From positions 3,094,230 to 3,158,229 of the forward strand of contig CP085689.1 of the NCBI GenBank assembly GCA_020683205.1: a stretch of 64,000 nucleotides of DNA, written 5' to 3'. Source of the stretch: Lentisphaerae bacterium WC36 (GTDB lineage: Bacteria > Verrucomicrobiota > Lentisphaeria > Victivallales > SZUA-371). This document shows, piece after piece, positions 8,057 to 16,101 of the stretch (the first letter of the stretch is position 1; every line of letters begins with the position of its first letter). The notes under the pieces are model-generated. The model ran no database searches. It saw only the letters and a program-made list of their open reading frames with translations, and was not told the DNA's origin. The translations under genes were made by a program, and so were the position numbers.

Positions 8057-9079
8057 TTACTCTTGTTCACTTTCTGGCAATTGAGCCTCTTGTATTCTTG
8101 AAATAATTCGGTCATTCAAACGATACTTCACAAAATCAGCTGCAACTTTAATAGCATTTTTCACTGCTTTTGCTGACGATCCGCCATGTCCAATAATACA
8201 AGTTCCATCAATACCAAGCAACGGGGCGCCACCAAATTCATCTGCGTCACCAATTGCTTTTAAATCTTTAAAAGCATTACGCGCCATCATTGCGCCTGCT
8301 TTACGCACTGGGTTTCTCGTAAAAACATCTTTCATCCAATGCAATACCGCTTTCGCTAAACCTTCAGTACCTTTTAATACAACATTACCCATGAAGCCGT
8401 CACAAACAACAACGTCACAGATTCCTTCAAAAATTGAATCACCTTCAACATTTCCAACAAAATTAATTGGCATATCACTTAAAAGTTTGAAGGTTTCCTT
8501 CGTAAGTTCATTTCCTTTAATATCCTCACCCCCAACGCTTAATAAGCCAATTCGAGGATTACTGATACCAAAAAAATAGTGAGCATAAGCTTCACCCATA
8601 ATTGCAAATTGAGCCAAATTAATTGGTTCACAGTCTGTATTTGCTCCAGCATCAACAACAATAAAATAACCCTCACGCCCAGGCAAAGTCGCCGCAATTG
8701 CAGGACGATTAATTCCAGGGAGCGTTCTAGTAATGACCTTTGTTGATGCAACCGCTGCACCAGTATGTCCCGCACTAACGATAGCTGAAACACGTTTTTC
8801 TTTTAATAGTTTCGCACAGGTTGTTATCGATGAATCCTTCTTCCCACGTAAAGCAAGCGTTGAGCTTTCTTTCATCTCTACAACACTATTTGCGTGAACC
8901 AAAGAAAGACGCGGATCATTAGCAATATTATTTTTTTCTAAATAATATGCAATCTTATCTAAATGACCAACTAACACAATTTCTTCAATTTCCGGAAACT
9001 CCACTAAAGCTTGAGCAACTCCATCAACCACTATCGAAGGAGCATAATCTCCACCCATAGCATCTACAGCAATTTTCAT
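8057..9079 (-). CDS. plsX: Phosphate acyltransferase PlsX
   Basis: PlsX converts acyl-ACP and phosphate to acyl-phosphate, the acyl donor for PlsY in phospholipid synthesis; it is a peripheral membrane enzyme. The N-terminal MKIAVDAMGGD motif fixes the start at the ATG at 9079, although the frame extends to a GTG at 9100. Other family motifs are SAGHTGA, VVDAGAN, GVGGE-type VGGEDIKGN, and the C-terminal GGAPLLG and GHGGSSAKA. No good Shine-Dalgarno site precedes either start. It follows rpmF, as in many bacteria. Confidence 0.96.
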   Translation of the reverse strand: MKIAVDAMGGDYAPSIVVDGVAQALVEFPEIEEIVLVGHLDKIAYYLEKNNIANDPRLSLVHANSVVEMKESSTLALRGKKDSSITTCAKLLKEKRVSAIVSAGHTGAAVASTKVITRTLPGINRPAIAATLPGREGYFIVVDAGANTDCEPINLAQFAIMGEAYAHYFFGISNPRIGLLSVGGEDIKGNELTKETFKLLSDMPINFVGNVEGDSIFEGICDVVVCDGFMGNVVLKGTEGLAKAVLHWMKDVFTRNPVRKAGAMMARNAFKDLKAIGDADEFGGAPLLGIDGTCIIGHGGSSAKAVKNAIKVAADFVKYRLNDRIISRIQEAQLPESEQE

Positions 9080-9200
9080 TTTTACAGTCTGTTTTTGCAC
9101 TTGTAGATCTATCTACAATAATTTGTTAAAATCCAAATTCATAGCTAAAGCCGATAAACTTCTTAGCTACAAACTTTCTTTAAGATACAACATAAACTAA

Positions 9201-9231
9201 AAGGGTTCATCGCACTTCACTTTGAACCCTT
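9201..9231 (-). terminator. Hairpin between rpmF and plsX (terminator or attenuator)
   Basis: A 9-bp perfect inverted repeat (AAGGGTTCA at 9201-9209 with TGAACCCTT at 9223-9231) with a 13-nt loop, followed on the minus strand by TTTTAGTTTA. The U-tract is short, so partial termination between rpmF and plsX is likely. Confidence 0.6.
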
Positions 9232-9246
9232 CTAAAACAAATAAAA

Positions 9247-9423
9247 TTAATCTACGTTTACAACTTGCTTGCCTTTATAAGTTCCACATGCTTTGCAAAC
9301 ACGATGAGGAACCGCTGGAGCATTACAAGCTGGACAGTAAGTTGCTTGAACTCCTTTGTAACGATTAGCAGCTTTACGCATACGTTTTTTCATTTTAGAT
9401 GTTTTTCTCTTTGGAACTGCCAT
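9247..9423 (-). CDS. rpmF: 50S ribosomal protein L32
   Basis: A 58-residue basic protein beginning MAVPKRKTSKMKKRMRKA, with CPAC and CKAC zinc-binding pairs, the standard L32 pattern. An AGGAG site lies 8 bases before the ATG at 9423. It sits between the YceD homologue and plsX, the conserved bacterial order. It has its own upstream promoter and leader hairpin. The C+ (four-cysteine) form of L32 is present, so zinc is expected to be bound. Confidence 0.97.
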   Translation of the reverse strand: MAVPKRKTSKMKKRMRKAANRYKGVQATYCPACNAPAVPHRVCKACGTYKGKQVVNVD

Positions 9424-9491
9424 TTTTATATCTCCTGTTAATTATTTTTATATTATAAATTTTATATTCTATATTCAAATCGCAATTTCAC

Positions 9492-9544
9492 CCTTGCCAC
9501 AAGCAAGGAAATGGATACTATAGCATTACATAAAAAAAAATCAA
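9492..9544 (-). promoter_or_regulatory. rpmF promoter with leader hairpin
   Basis: On the minus strand a -35 TTGATT (9544-9539) and an extended -10 TGCTATAGT (hexamer 9522-9517) are 16 bp apart. Just after the predicted start site the RNA can form a 6-bp hairpin (CCTTGC/GCAAGG arms at 9492-9497 and 9503-9508, 5-nt loop). About 70 nt of AU-rich leader then precede the rpmF ribosome-binding site. Confidence 0.5.
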
Positions 9545-9650
9545 GAAATTTCTTGCTTTATATTTGTATGTTCTTTATAGTCCCCATTCTGGCTAACTCT
9601 CAATGCTTTTTATTCACTAAAATCTTTGTAAATAACTTTACCATAAACAA

Positions 9651-10124
9651 CTAATCTAAGTCTAAATTATCAAGCGCAGACCATGGTGATTCTTCTTCAA
9701 AATCATCCTCACACTCACACTGTTCATGGTTTAAATTTTTACCACAAGCAACACATAAACCCTGACAATCTTCGCTACAAATACTATTATCTGGCAAAGC
9801 TAGTGCAATTTCTTCACGAATTTGCTCTGTTAAATCAATTTCATTCAACTCTGGCTCATCTAAGAAAATATCAATTCTTTTGTCAATATTTTGTTCATAA
9901 TCTTCCAAGCATTTCCCGCAATTACTGGCATATTCAAATGAAACTTCTCCAGAAATCAATACTCCCCCAATAACTTTCGTTAAATGTAAATTATATTCAA
10001 TATCAGAAATCAATTGCACAGTATCATGTTCTGGTAAAATCAAAAAATCTTTTGTCAAAATACCACTGTAATCAGCTCCCCTTGAGTCAAGGTTTGCAAT
10101 TGAAATTTTTAATTCATTCTTCAT
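9651..10124 (-). CDS. yceD: YceD/DUF177 family protein
   Basis: 157 residues, typical length. DUF177 proteins lie upstream of rpmF in most bacteria and are linked to ribosomal RNA accumulation or assembly; the biochemical role is not settled. The family cysteines are visible: CGKCLEDY near the middle, then CSEDCQGLCVACGKNLN and CECEDDF toward the C-terminus. The C-terminal half is acidic. The start shares bases with the coaD stop (TAATG), indicating coupled translation. Confidence 0.88.
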   Translation of the reverse strand: MKNELKISIANLDSRGADYSGILTKDFLILPEHDTVQLISDIEYNLHLTKVIGGVLISGEVSFEYASNCGKCLEDYEQNIDKRIDIFLDEPELNEIDLTEQIREEIALALPDNSICSEDCQGLCVACGKNLNHEQCECEDDFEEESPWSALDNLDLD

Positions 10125-10621
10125 TATTTTATTCCATCAATTTTTGCCTTTACAGCATCATAAACAACATCTTGTACAAAATGACGGAAATCCCCGTCAC
10201 ATTTAGCAATTTCACGAACTAAACGTGAACTAACAAAAGAATAATCAGTACTTGGCATCATGAATAATGTTTCACAATCATCCTTTAAGCGGCGATTCAT
10301 TAATGCCATTTGTAATTCATATTCAAAGTCTGAAAAAGCTCTTAATCCACGCAAAATTGCTGAAACTTTATATTCTTCAACAGCGTCAACTAGCAACCCA
10401 GTAAATGACACAACTTTTACGTTATCATATTTTGCCGTTACTTGTTTTAGTAAATTAACACGCTCTTCAATGGTAAACATTGGATTTTTTTCATGATTAA
10501 TTGCAACAGCAACGAAAACAGTGTCAAACACCAACGAAGCTCGCTCTATTAAATCTAAATGTCCATTTGTTACAGGGTCGAAACTTCCAGGATAAAGTAC
10601 TGTTTTAGCTTTTTTAGTCAT
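10124..10621 (-). CDS. coaD: Phosphopantetheine adenylyltransferase (CoaD)
   Basis: 165 residues, normal for CoaD, which makes dephospho-CoA from 4'-phosphopantetheine and ATP. The nucleotidyltransferase motif YPGSFDPVTNGHLDL (T-x-G-H) is at residues 10-24, and the second motif SSRLVREIAKCDGD near residue 130. The substrate-binding LRGLRAFSDFEYELQMALMN segment is intact. It is the first gene of the minus-strand CoA/lipid cluster and is divergent from ribF. Confidence 0.96.
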   Translation of the reverse strand: MTKKAKTVLYPGSFDPVTNGHLDLIERASLVFDTVFVAVAINHEKNPMFTIEERVNLLKQVTAKYDNVKVVSFTGLLVDAVEEYKVSAILRGLRAFSDFEYELQMALMNRRLKDDCETLFMMPSTDYSFVSSRLVREIAKCDGDFRHFVQDVVYDAVKAKIDGIK

Positions 10622-10824
10622 TTTTCTACTTTTCTTAATTTGTTTATCATTACTTGCAAACTTGAATTATACCCTCACTGCTTAACTATTTTTACCATCA
10701 GGGCAGTGTTATCATATTAAAGTATTCTACAATTATTATGATTTTTTGCAAATATTTTATCAAAAAAACGCTGATATTTGACCGTAAAAAGAAAATTTTA
10801 TCAAAAACAACGGATAAATAACGG

Positions 10825-10864
10825 TTGTATTTTCTAACAATTGAACTATACTAAAATCTGGAGG
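10825..10864 (+). promoter_or_regulatory. ribF promoter and strong ribosome-binding site
   Basis: Possible -35 TTGTAT (10825-10830) and -10 TATACT (10847-10852), 16 bp apart. A GGAGG ribosome-binding site at 10860-10864 follows almost at once and serves the GTG start at 10875. Confidence 0.45.
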
Positions 10865-10874
10865 AATTTTTATA

Positions 10875-11858
10875 GTGAATAAAAAATTAGTAAATGTAAA
10901 TAATATTGATGCGCTAGCACATTATAATATTACCAAAATAGTGGTAGCAATCGGCGTCTTTGATGGGGTTCATCGTGGACATCAAGCACTATTAAAAAAA
11001 TTACAAAAAATGGCTAAAGATCATGATGCAACTGCTGTAGTAATGACATTTTATCCTCATCCACGTGCTGTTCTCAATTCAAAAACAACTCCCAAATTAA
11101 TTATTGACAATGAAGAACGCAAATTAGAATTATTATCTTCATATGGTATAAATACCGTAATAACCATACCTTTTAATAATAATTTTGCGAAACTTAGCGC
11201 GGAAGAATTTATTCAGAACTGTTTACTAAGCCATGATGTACAAATTTGCGGTCTTTGTGTTGGCAGCAAATGGCGCTTCGGAGCAAAAGGCAAGGGCACA
11301 ATCACAGATTTACACGAATTTGCTGATGCAGGACATTTTGAATTTGAAGCACAGGATGAAATTTTTTATGGCGAAATCGAAATAAGCAGTTCGGAAATTC
11401 GTCGCCTCATTCCCAATGGAGAATTTCACGTGGTTGAAGAGCTTCTTGGTCGTCCTTATGAACTTAGTGGCGAAGTTGTCAAAGGCTTTCAAATAGCTTC
11501 AAGCCAGCTTGGCTTTGCAACAGCAAACATTGATGCAAAAAATAGTATAATTCCGCCAAATGGCGTTTATGCAGCACGCGCAATAATAACAACAGAATCT
11601 GGCAAAAGCAAAGCATACCCAGCAGCTGTAAATATTGGATTAGCGCCAACATTCAATTTATTGGATGGCGATACTGCACGAGTTGAAGCTCATTTATTAG
11701 ACTTTGTTGAACAAGATTTATACGGGGATGATATTCGCCTAGAATTCTTAGCTTACTTACGTGAAGAACGCACTTTTGCTGACGTTCAGCAATTAAAAGA
11801 ACAAATTTCACTTGATGTCAATCAAGTTAAAAATATATATCAGAAAAAATTTAAATAA
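10875..11858 (+). CDS. ribF: Bifunctional riboflavin kinase / FAD synthetase (RibF)
   Basis: 327 residues. The N-terminal FAD synthetase domain has IGVFDGVHRGHQALL (residues 26-40) and SSSEIRRLI. The C-terminal riboflavin kinase domain has the G-x-V-V-x-G start and a LGFATANI segment where most family members read G-F-P-T-A-N; here Pro is replaced by Ala. It ends with the usual EAHLLDF and LEFLAYLREE motifs. GTG is the start, chosen because GGAGG lies at correct spacing. The enzyme turns riboflavin into FMN and FAD. Confidence 0.95.
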   Translation: MNKKLVNVNNIDALAHYNITKIVVAIGVFDGVHRGHQALLKKLQKMAKDHDATAVVMTFYPHPRAVLNSKTTPKLIIDNEERKLELLSSYGINTVITIPFNNNFAKLSAEEFIQNCLLSHDVQICGLCVGSKWRFGAKGKGTITDLHEFADAGHFEFEAQDEIFYGEIEISSSEIRRLIPNGEFHVVEELLGRPYELSGEVVKGFQIASSQLGFATANIDAKNSIIPPNGVYAARAIITTESGKSKAYPAAVNIGLAPTFNLLDGDTARVEAHLLDFVEQDLYGDDIRLEFLAYLREERTFADVQQLKEQISLDVNQVKNIYQKKFK

Positions 11859-11875
11859 GTATAGGGGTAACAATA

Positions 11876-12976
11876 ATGTATAAAGTCAGCGATTTAACCG
11901 ATAAACTTGGAGTAGCCCGCTCAACTATTAATGACTGGTTAAAAAATTATGACCAGTTTATCGATTACTCTATGCAAGGAAAAAGAAAAGTTTACTCAGA
12001 ACGCACTCTTAAGGTTCTTGAAGAGATTAGTGAGTTAAGAAACTCCGGCTTATCATCGCATGAAATTTGTGAAGAACTAGAAAAGCGCCATCCTTTAAAT
12101 GGCGAAGTTCACCAACAACAAGAAGTTAAAGAAAAAGCTACAAAAAACGAAGAGAGTACTTCAAAGGTAACGACTCCTGCACTATTCAACAGCGAATCAC
12201 TAGCATTAATGAATCAGGAACAAACTGAACAATTAGTGGCTATTATCAATGATCGTTTACAAAGTGTTAACACTTTAAATAATAATTTAAACAACCGTCT
12301 TGATAATATTGACGAACGATTGAATGATATTGATTTGATGGATAAAGTTGAAGTTAAAAAAAGTAGCGCAGCACCGTATTTTTTCTTACTTTTATTAATT
12401 ATTGGAGCAATTGGTGTATTAGCATTTTTTGCAATAAAAAAATTCGATAAATTAAACGATGAACGTGTTGCGCTAGAAAAGAAAAATTCTCAATTAAATA
12501 CAAATACTGAAAATTTAAGCAACCAAGTTAGCACTTTTGATGCACAACTTAAAAAACAGGAACAAGTAAATGCGGATCATAAAGCAAAGTATGAACGTGA
12601 TTTGGCAAAACAGCGCAAGGAATTTGCAGTTCAAATTGCCAGTTTAAAGGCTGAAGCCAAGCGCACAAACGATATTAGCAAAGCTTATGAAGCGCAAATT
12701 CTTGAACTAAAAAATGAATTAGCCGCCCAACAAAAAGAGTTAACAAAAAAGATTATCGAAGCAAGTAAAGCGAGCCAACAAACAGCTCAAGCAACGGAAA
12801 AAAACAATAAAATTATTGCCGAACAAAATAAAATCAATAATGATTTAACGGATAAAATTAACAGTTTAGTCGAAAAATTGGCGGAACTAAAAAACACAAA
12901 AAAAACAACTGATAATAAACAAGTTAAAGAAAACAGCACCCCCGTTAAAATAACGGCAAATACCGATAAAAAATAG
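11876..12976 (+). CDS. MerR-type HTH membrane-anchored coiled-coil protein
   Basis: 366 residues. Residues 1-72 form a MerR-family winged helix (MYKVSDLTDKLGVARSTINDWLKNY, then YSERTLKVLEEISELRNSGLSSHEI). A polar linker follows, with a heptad-like segment (LNNNLNNRLDNIDERLNDI). One membrane helix spans about 166-188 (YFFLLLLIIGAIGVLAFFAI). The rest is a long coiled coil to about residue 340, rich in Lys, Gln and Glu. A DNA-binding head tied to the membrane suggests envelope sensing or nucleoid tethering (inference). AGGGGT precedes the ATG, 17 bp after ribF. Confidence 0.75.
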   Translation: MYKVSDLTDKLGVARSTINDWLKNYDQFIDYSMQGKRKVYSERTLKVLEEISELRNSGLSSHEICEELEKRHPLNGEVHQQQEVKEKATKNEESTSKVTTPALFNSESLALMNQEQTEQLVAIINDRLQSVNTLNNNLNNRLDNIDERLNDIDLMDKVEVKKSSAAPYFFLLLLIIGAIGVLAFFAIKKFDKLNDERVALEKKNSQLNTNTENLSNQVSTFDAQLKKQEQVNADHKAKYERDLAKQRKEFAVQIASLKAEAKRTNDISKAYEAQILELKNELAAQQKELTKKIIEASKASQQTAQATEKNNKIIAEQNKINNDLTDKINSLVEKLAELKNTKKTTDNKQVKENSTPVKITANTDKK

Positions 12977-12985
12977 ACTATAAAT

Positions 12986-14146
12986 ATGAATAATAAGCCG
13001 TTAAAAATTTTAGCATTTGAACCATTTTATGGCGGTAGTCATAAACACTTTATCGACGATGTAATCAAACATAGCGAACATGATTGGAAGTTAATGACAC
13101 TCCCTGAATCGCTATGGCGTTGGCGAAGCCGGACAAGTTCTATTGACTTTTTTTTTCAATTAGAAGAACTAAAAAGTCAACTAAACCCCGATAATTTTGA
13201 TTTGATTTTTACGACCTCATTGATAAATGTTGCCGAATTAAAAGGTTTTTGTAGTGATCTTTTCAATAACAAAAAAACTGTTTGCTATTACCATGAAAAT
13301 CAATTAGCATACCCAATCCCACAAAAAGGGAAACAACATATTGATGCGGCTTTAGTAAATATAAAAAGCGCCTTGGCAGCTGATGAATTATGGTTTAATT
13401 CTAAACACAACCTTGATTCTTTTACCGAAAAAATCAGTGCTTTTTCTACAGAAACCCCTGAGCCTTTATCGGCAAAAATTCCAGACCATATCAAAGAAAA
13501 AGCTATCGTCATGCCTCTAGGTATTAAAGCGCCACCTCAATCAGTATTAAATTTAAAAATAGGCCATAAGAAAGAAATCGAATCTCCGCTTCACTTGGTG
13601 TGGGCTGCTCGCTGGGAATATGATAAAAATTTTGCCGACTTTTTTAAGGCGTTACTTTTTTTAGAACATAAAAATGTTGATTTTCGCATTAGTGTTTTGG
13701 GAGTAAGTGAAAATTTCCGCCCTAAAGAATTTGATAAATGTTTTAAACGCTTTGAAGATAGGATATTAAATTGGGGGTTTGCGCCTAGCAAAGAGGATTA
13801 TTTTAATATTTTAGCAACTGCCGACTTATTCGTTTCAACAGCCATTCATGAATTTTTTGGCATTAGCGTGGTTGAAGCAGCAATGTGTGCCACCCCTGTT
13901 TTATTACCTAACAGGCTAGCTTATGTCGAACTATTCAACCCTAAAGAAAATCCACAATTTTTCTATGATGGCACAGCACAAGACTTAGAACAAAAGCTCT
14001 ATCATTTTGCGACTAATTTAATAATATCACGCCAAAAATTTATTCAAGATGGCAAACTCGCAAAAAAAATTGCAATGCAATACCAGCAGCAAAAAATTAT
14101 CAAATTATATGATAAACAATTAACTAAACTTGCAAATGGAGTTTAA
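12986..14146 (+). CDS. GT4-type glycosyltransferase, tRNA-queuosine mannosyltransferase (QTMAN/GTDC1) family
   Basis: 386 residues. The N-terminus LAFEPFYGGSHKHFIDDV and the following WKLMTLPESLWRWRSR are hallmarks of the DUF3524/GTDC1 family. The human member mannosylates queuosine in tRNA-Asp; bacterial homologues are assigned by similarity. The CYYHENQLAYPIP motif is also typical. The C-terminal GT4 domain has WAARWEYDKNF and EFFGISVVEAAMCATPVLLP, the usual nucleotide-sugar loop. Whether this copy modifies tRNA is inference; no queuosine genes are in the window. Confidence 0.82.
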   Translation: MNNKPLKILAFEPFYGGSHKHFIDDVIKHSEHDWKLMTLPESLWRWRSRTSSIDFFFQLEELKSQLNPDNFDLIFTTSLINVAELKGFCSDLFNNKKTVCYYHENQLAYPIPQKGKQHIDAALVNIKSALAADELWFNSKHNLDSFTEKISAFSTETPEPLSAKIPDHIKEKAIVMPLGIKAPPQSVLNLKIGHKKEIESPLHLVWAARWEYDKNFADFFKALLFLEHKNVDFRISVLGVSENFRPKEFDKCFKRFEDRILNWGFAPSKEDYFNILATADLFVSTAIHEFFGISVVEAAMCATPVLLPNRLAYVELFNPKENPQFFYDGTAQDLEQKLYHFATNLIISRQKFIQDGKLAKKIAMQYQQQKIIKLYDKQLTKLANGV

Positions 14147-14148
14147 AA

Positions 14149-15015
14149 ATGACCATAATTTCAACGATTGGTATGATATTTAGATCTTTCTTCTTAAGTT
14201 TAAGCTTTTTGAGCAGGTTTTGTTTGGACACAGAAGTTTATGATCCTAAAGATAAAATCTGGAAATATTACACCATTTTTTATCCATTATGCGCAATTAT
14301 TATTTGCATTATGCCATTATTATTAAGTCTATTCGCTCCTTATTTGCTAAATGAAAAATATTTATCTGAAAAAGCATTATTAACTGCTCTTTTGAGCTCA
14401 ATAATTTATTTATCTACATACTACTATATTACCAGAGCAATGCATTTTGATGGCTTTTGCGACGTTGCAGATTGCTTGATGGCGGTTGGAGACAAAGGAA
14501 AACGACTCTCAGCCTTAAAAGATTCAAATATTGGAGTTGGAGCTTTATGTAGTGGGGTCCTATTACTACTATTTAAATTTATTATTTTGGTTGCTATTTT
14601 TTTATCATTTAATAATGAGCTCGCTTTTGTCTTTATAGCATTTTCTGTTATAATATCTCGTAGTTTTGTAGTGCTTTTTTCAGCGACTTCAAAATCTATT
14701 TATAAAGATAATGCCAACAAAAACATCTCTTTTGCTACTTTAAATTTGCCTCAATTTAGAAATTTCTTCATAGGATTGATTTTGTTTACTATCCCATTAG
14801 CAACTTTAATTTTATTCTTTTTCCCTAAGTTTTGGGAATTATTAAAAATTTACTTTTTTTTAGCGATTTTAACTCAATTCATTTTAATGAGCATAGTCAA
14901 CAATAAAGCAAAAAAGGCAATTGGGGGAGTTAATGGTGATTTCCTAGGTTACTTTATTGAACTTAGTGAAGTATCAACATTAATTATTCCACTTATTGCG
15001 TCACATTTATTATAA
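14149..15015 (+). CDS. cobS: Adenosylcobinamide-GDP ribazoletransferase (CobS)
   Basis: 288 residues, polytopic. CobS joins adenosylcobinamide-GDP to alpha-ribazole in the last steps of cobalamin nucleotide-loop assembly at the inner membrane. Family motifs seen: MHFDGFCDVADCLMA (metal-binding Asp pair), KDSNIGVGAL, and GGVNGDFLGYFIELSEV near the C-terminus. The ribosome-binding site GGAG is within the last codons of the upstream glycosyltransferase. No other cobalamin genes are near, so it probably serves salvage with partners elsewhere. Confidence 0.88.
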   Translation: MTIISTIGMIFRSFFLSLSFLSRFCLDTEVYDPKDKIWKYYTIFYPLCAIIICIMPLLLSLFAPYLLNEKYLSEKALLTALLSSIIYLSTYYYITRAMHFDGFCDVADCLMAVGDKGKRLSALKDSNIGVGALCSGVLLLLFKFIILVAIFLSFNNELAFVFIAFSVIISRSFVVLFSATSKSIYKDNANKNISFATLNLPQFRNFFIGLILFTIPLATLILFFFPKFWELLKIYFFLAILTQFILMSIVNNKAKKAIGGVNGDFLGYFIELSEVSTLIIPLIASHLL

Positions 15016-15021
15016 TATTTT

Positions 15022-16095
15022 TTACTTTTCTTCATCTTCGGGGACATGAAATGTTTTATGAGGATTTTTAAAAATACTATCTTGCAACTGTTTCATGCTC
15101 AAATATCTAGTCCTATAGCTGTCTCCATAGTTCATTGTGTAGTGCGGAATATTCCTAAATATTGTCATCCCCATATACTTTGTCATACTATGCAAAAAGA
15201 AAATCATTTTACGCCACGGGTCACAAACAATGATGTATGAATGTTTATTTTCAAAATTATCAGAATTTGAAGTTCCTGAAGGAATAATTTTTCCAATCGG
15301 TGCTATTAACATAAAAATATGATCCCCTAAGGGCATATCATAAAGCCCATAGCTTGTCACATGCAAATTTGCTGTTTGAGTGGCATATAAAATTTTTAAA
15401 TAGCAATACAGAGACATTTCATAACAATTTGCAATTGATAGCTTTAAGCAATGTTGAATAGTTGATTCAATTGCACTAATACCTCCAGTACGCCCTTGAA
15501 CTTCAGTCCCATATTTATGCAAAACGTGCCATGAATATGCTTGATGTTCTTCTTTATCTTCCTTAGTATCATGCAAATTGCTATCATAATCTCCAAAATA
15601 TTTTTGACGACTTGCAGAAACAGGGAAATTGCGATTAGCTTCTATAATTGATGCTTTGCAAAAGTCATAAATTTTACGCACCTCCTCGCTAGCACCAAAA
15701 GGACAGCCTTCGTCTATAAATAGTACGGTTGGATCCTTGAAGCATCTATCACATACTGGCACTGACATCATTGTTGGATAACGATGAATAATTGGCGTTC
15801 CTTCTAAAACAGGAATATAGCGAGCTCGTCGGCTTGAACAATCTTGACACACAATTTCTCCACATACGCGACAATGAACTTTATCACTACTAAAAAAACC
15901 TCCTTCAAGATATTTTTCGCATGTTTTGCATTTATTTGAACTTGCACTGTCTTGCCATTTTTCATTGCAATATATTCTCCGACAAAAATTATCAATATCA
16001 CTTAAAGTTAGATTATAAATCTTATGAAGAATTTTTTCAATAAAAAAAGACTTTTGACAAATAATCAAAAGTCTTCTCTTTATATTGTTAAGCAC
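15022..16095 (-). CDS. FYVE-like zinc finger plus putative Cys-His-Asp hydrolase (paralogue A)
   Basis: The coordinates give the whole open frame (357 codons from a GTG at 16095). Cysteines at 56, 59, 75, 78, 83, 86, 115 and 118 fit the FYVE spacing, with HCRVCGEIVCQDCSSR in the core. The C-terminal domain holds Cys224 (ANCYEMSL), His259 (GDHIFML) and Asp292 (VCDPW), a possible papain/transglutaminase-like triad. Paralogues lie at 42798 and 43729. The 5' end is doubtful: a terminator and a sigma-70 promoter lie inside codons 7-28, and an ATG with GGAG at 15965 is one base out of frame across a run of five As. It is convergent with cobS. Function unknown. Confidence 0.7.
   Translation of the reverse strand: MLNNIKRRLLIICQKSFFIEKILHKIYNLTLSDIDNFCRRIYCNEKWQDSASSNKCKTCEKYLEGGFFSSDKVHCRVCGEIVCQDCSSRRARYIPVLEGTPIIHRYPTMMSVPVCDRCFKDPTVLFIDEGCPFGASEEVRKIYDFCKASIIEANRNFPVSASRQKYFGDYDSNLHDTKEDKEEHQAYSWHVLHKYGTEVQGRTGGISAIESTIQHCLKLSIANCYEMSLYCYLKILYATQTANLHVTSYGLYDMPLGDHIFMLIAPIGKIIPSGTSNSDNFENKHSYIIVCDPWRKMIFFLHSMTKYMGMTIFRNIPHYTMNYGDSYRTRYLSMKQLQDSIFKNPHKTFHVPEDEEK
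16012..16040 (-). promoter_or_regulatory. Sigma-70 promoter for the FYVE-like gene
   Basis: Minus strand: -35 TTGAAA (16040-16035), exactly 17 bp, -10 TATAAT (16017-16012). It lies just downstream of the anti-sigma gene's terminator and inside the long open frame. The predicted transcript starts near 16005, upstream of the GGAG (15980-15977) and ATG (15965). Confidence 0.65.
16042..16075 (-). terminator. Terminator after the anti-sigma gene
   Basis: An 11-bp perfect stem (AAGACTTTTGA at 16047-16057 with TCAAAAGTCTT at 16065-16075) with a 7-nt loop, followed on the minus strand by seven Ts. It lies 26 bp after the anti-sigma stop codon. Confidence 0.88.
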
Positions 16096-16101
16096 TTAGT
16101 A

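Noticed and set aside
15804-16001. 65-codon frame starting upstream of the ATG at 15965 as a real protein
   Set aside because: Downstream of the ATG it is only the +1 frame of the zinc-finger coding sequence. It is useful as evidence of a frame problem but has no features of its own.
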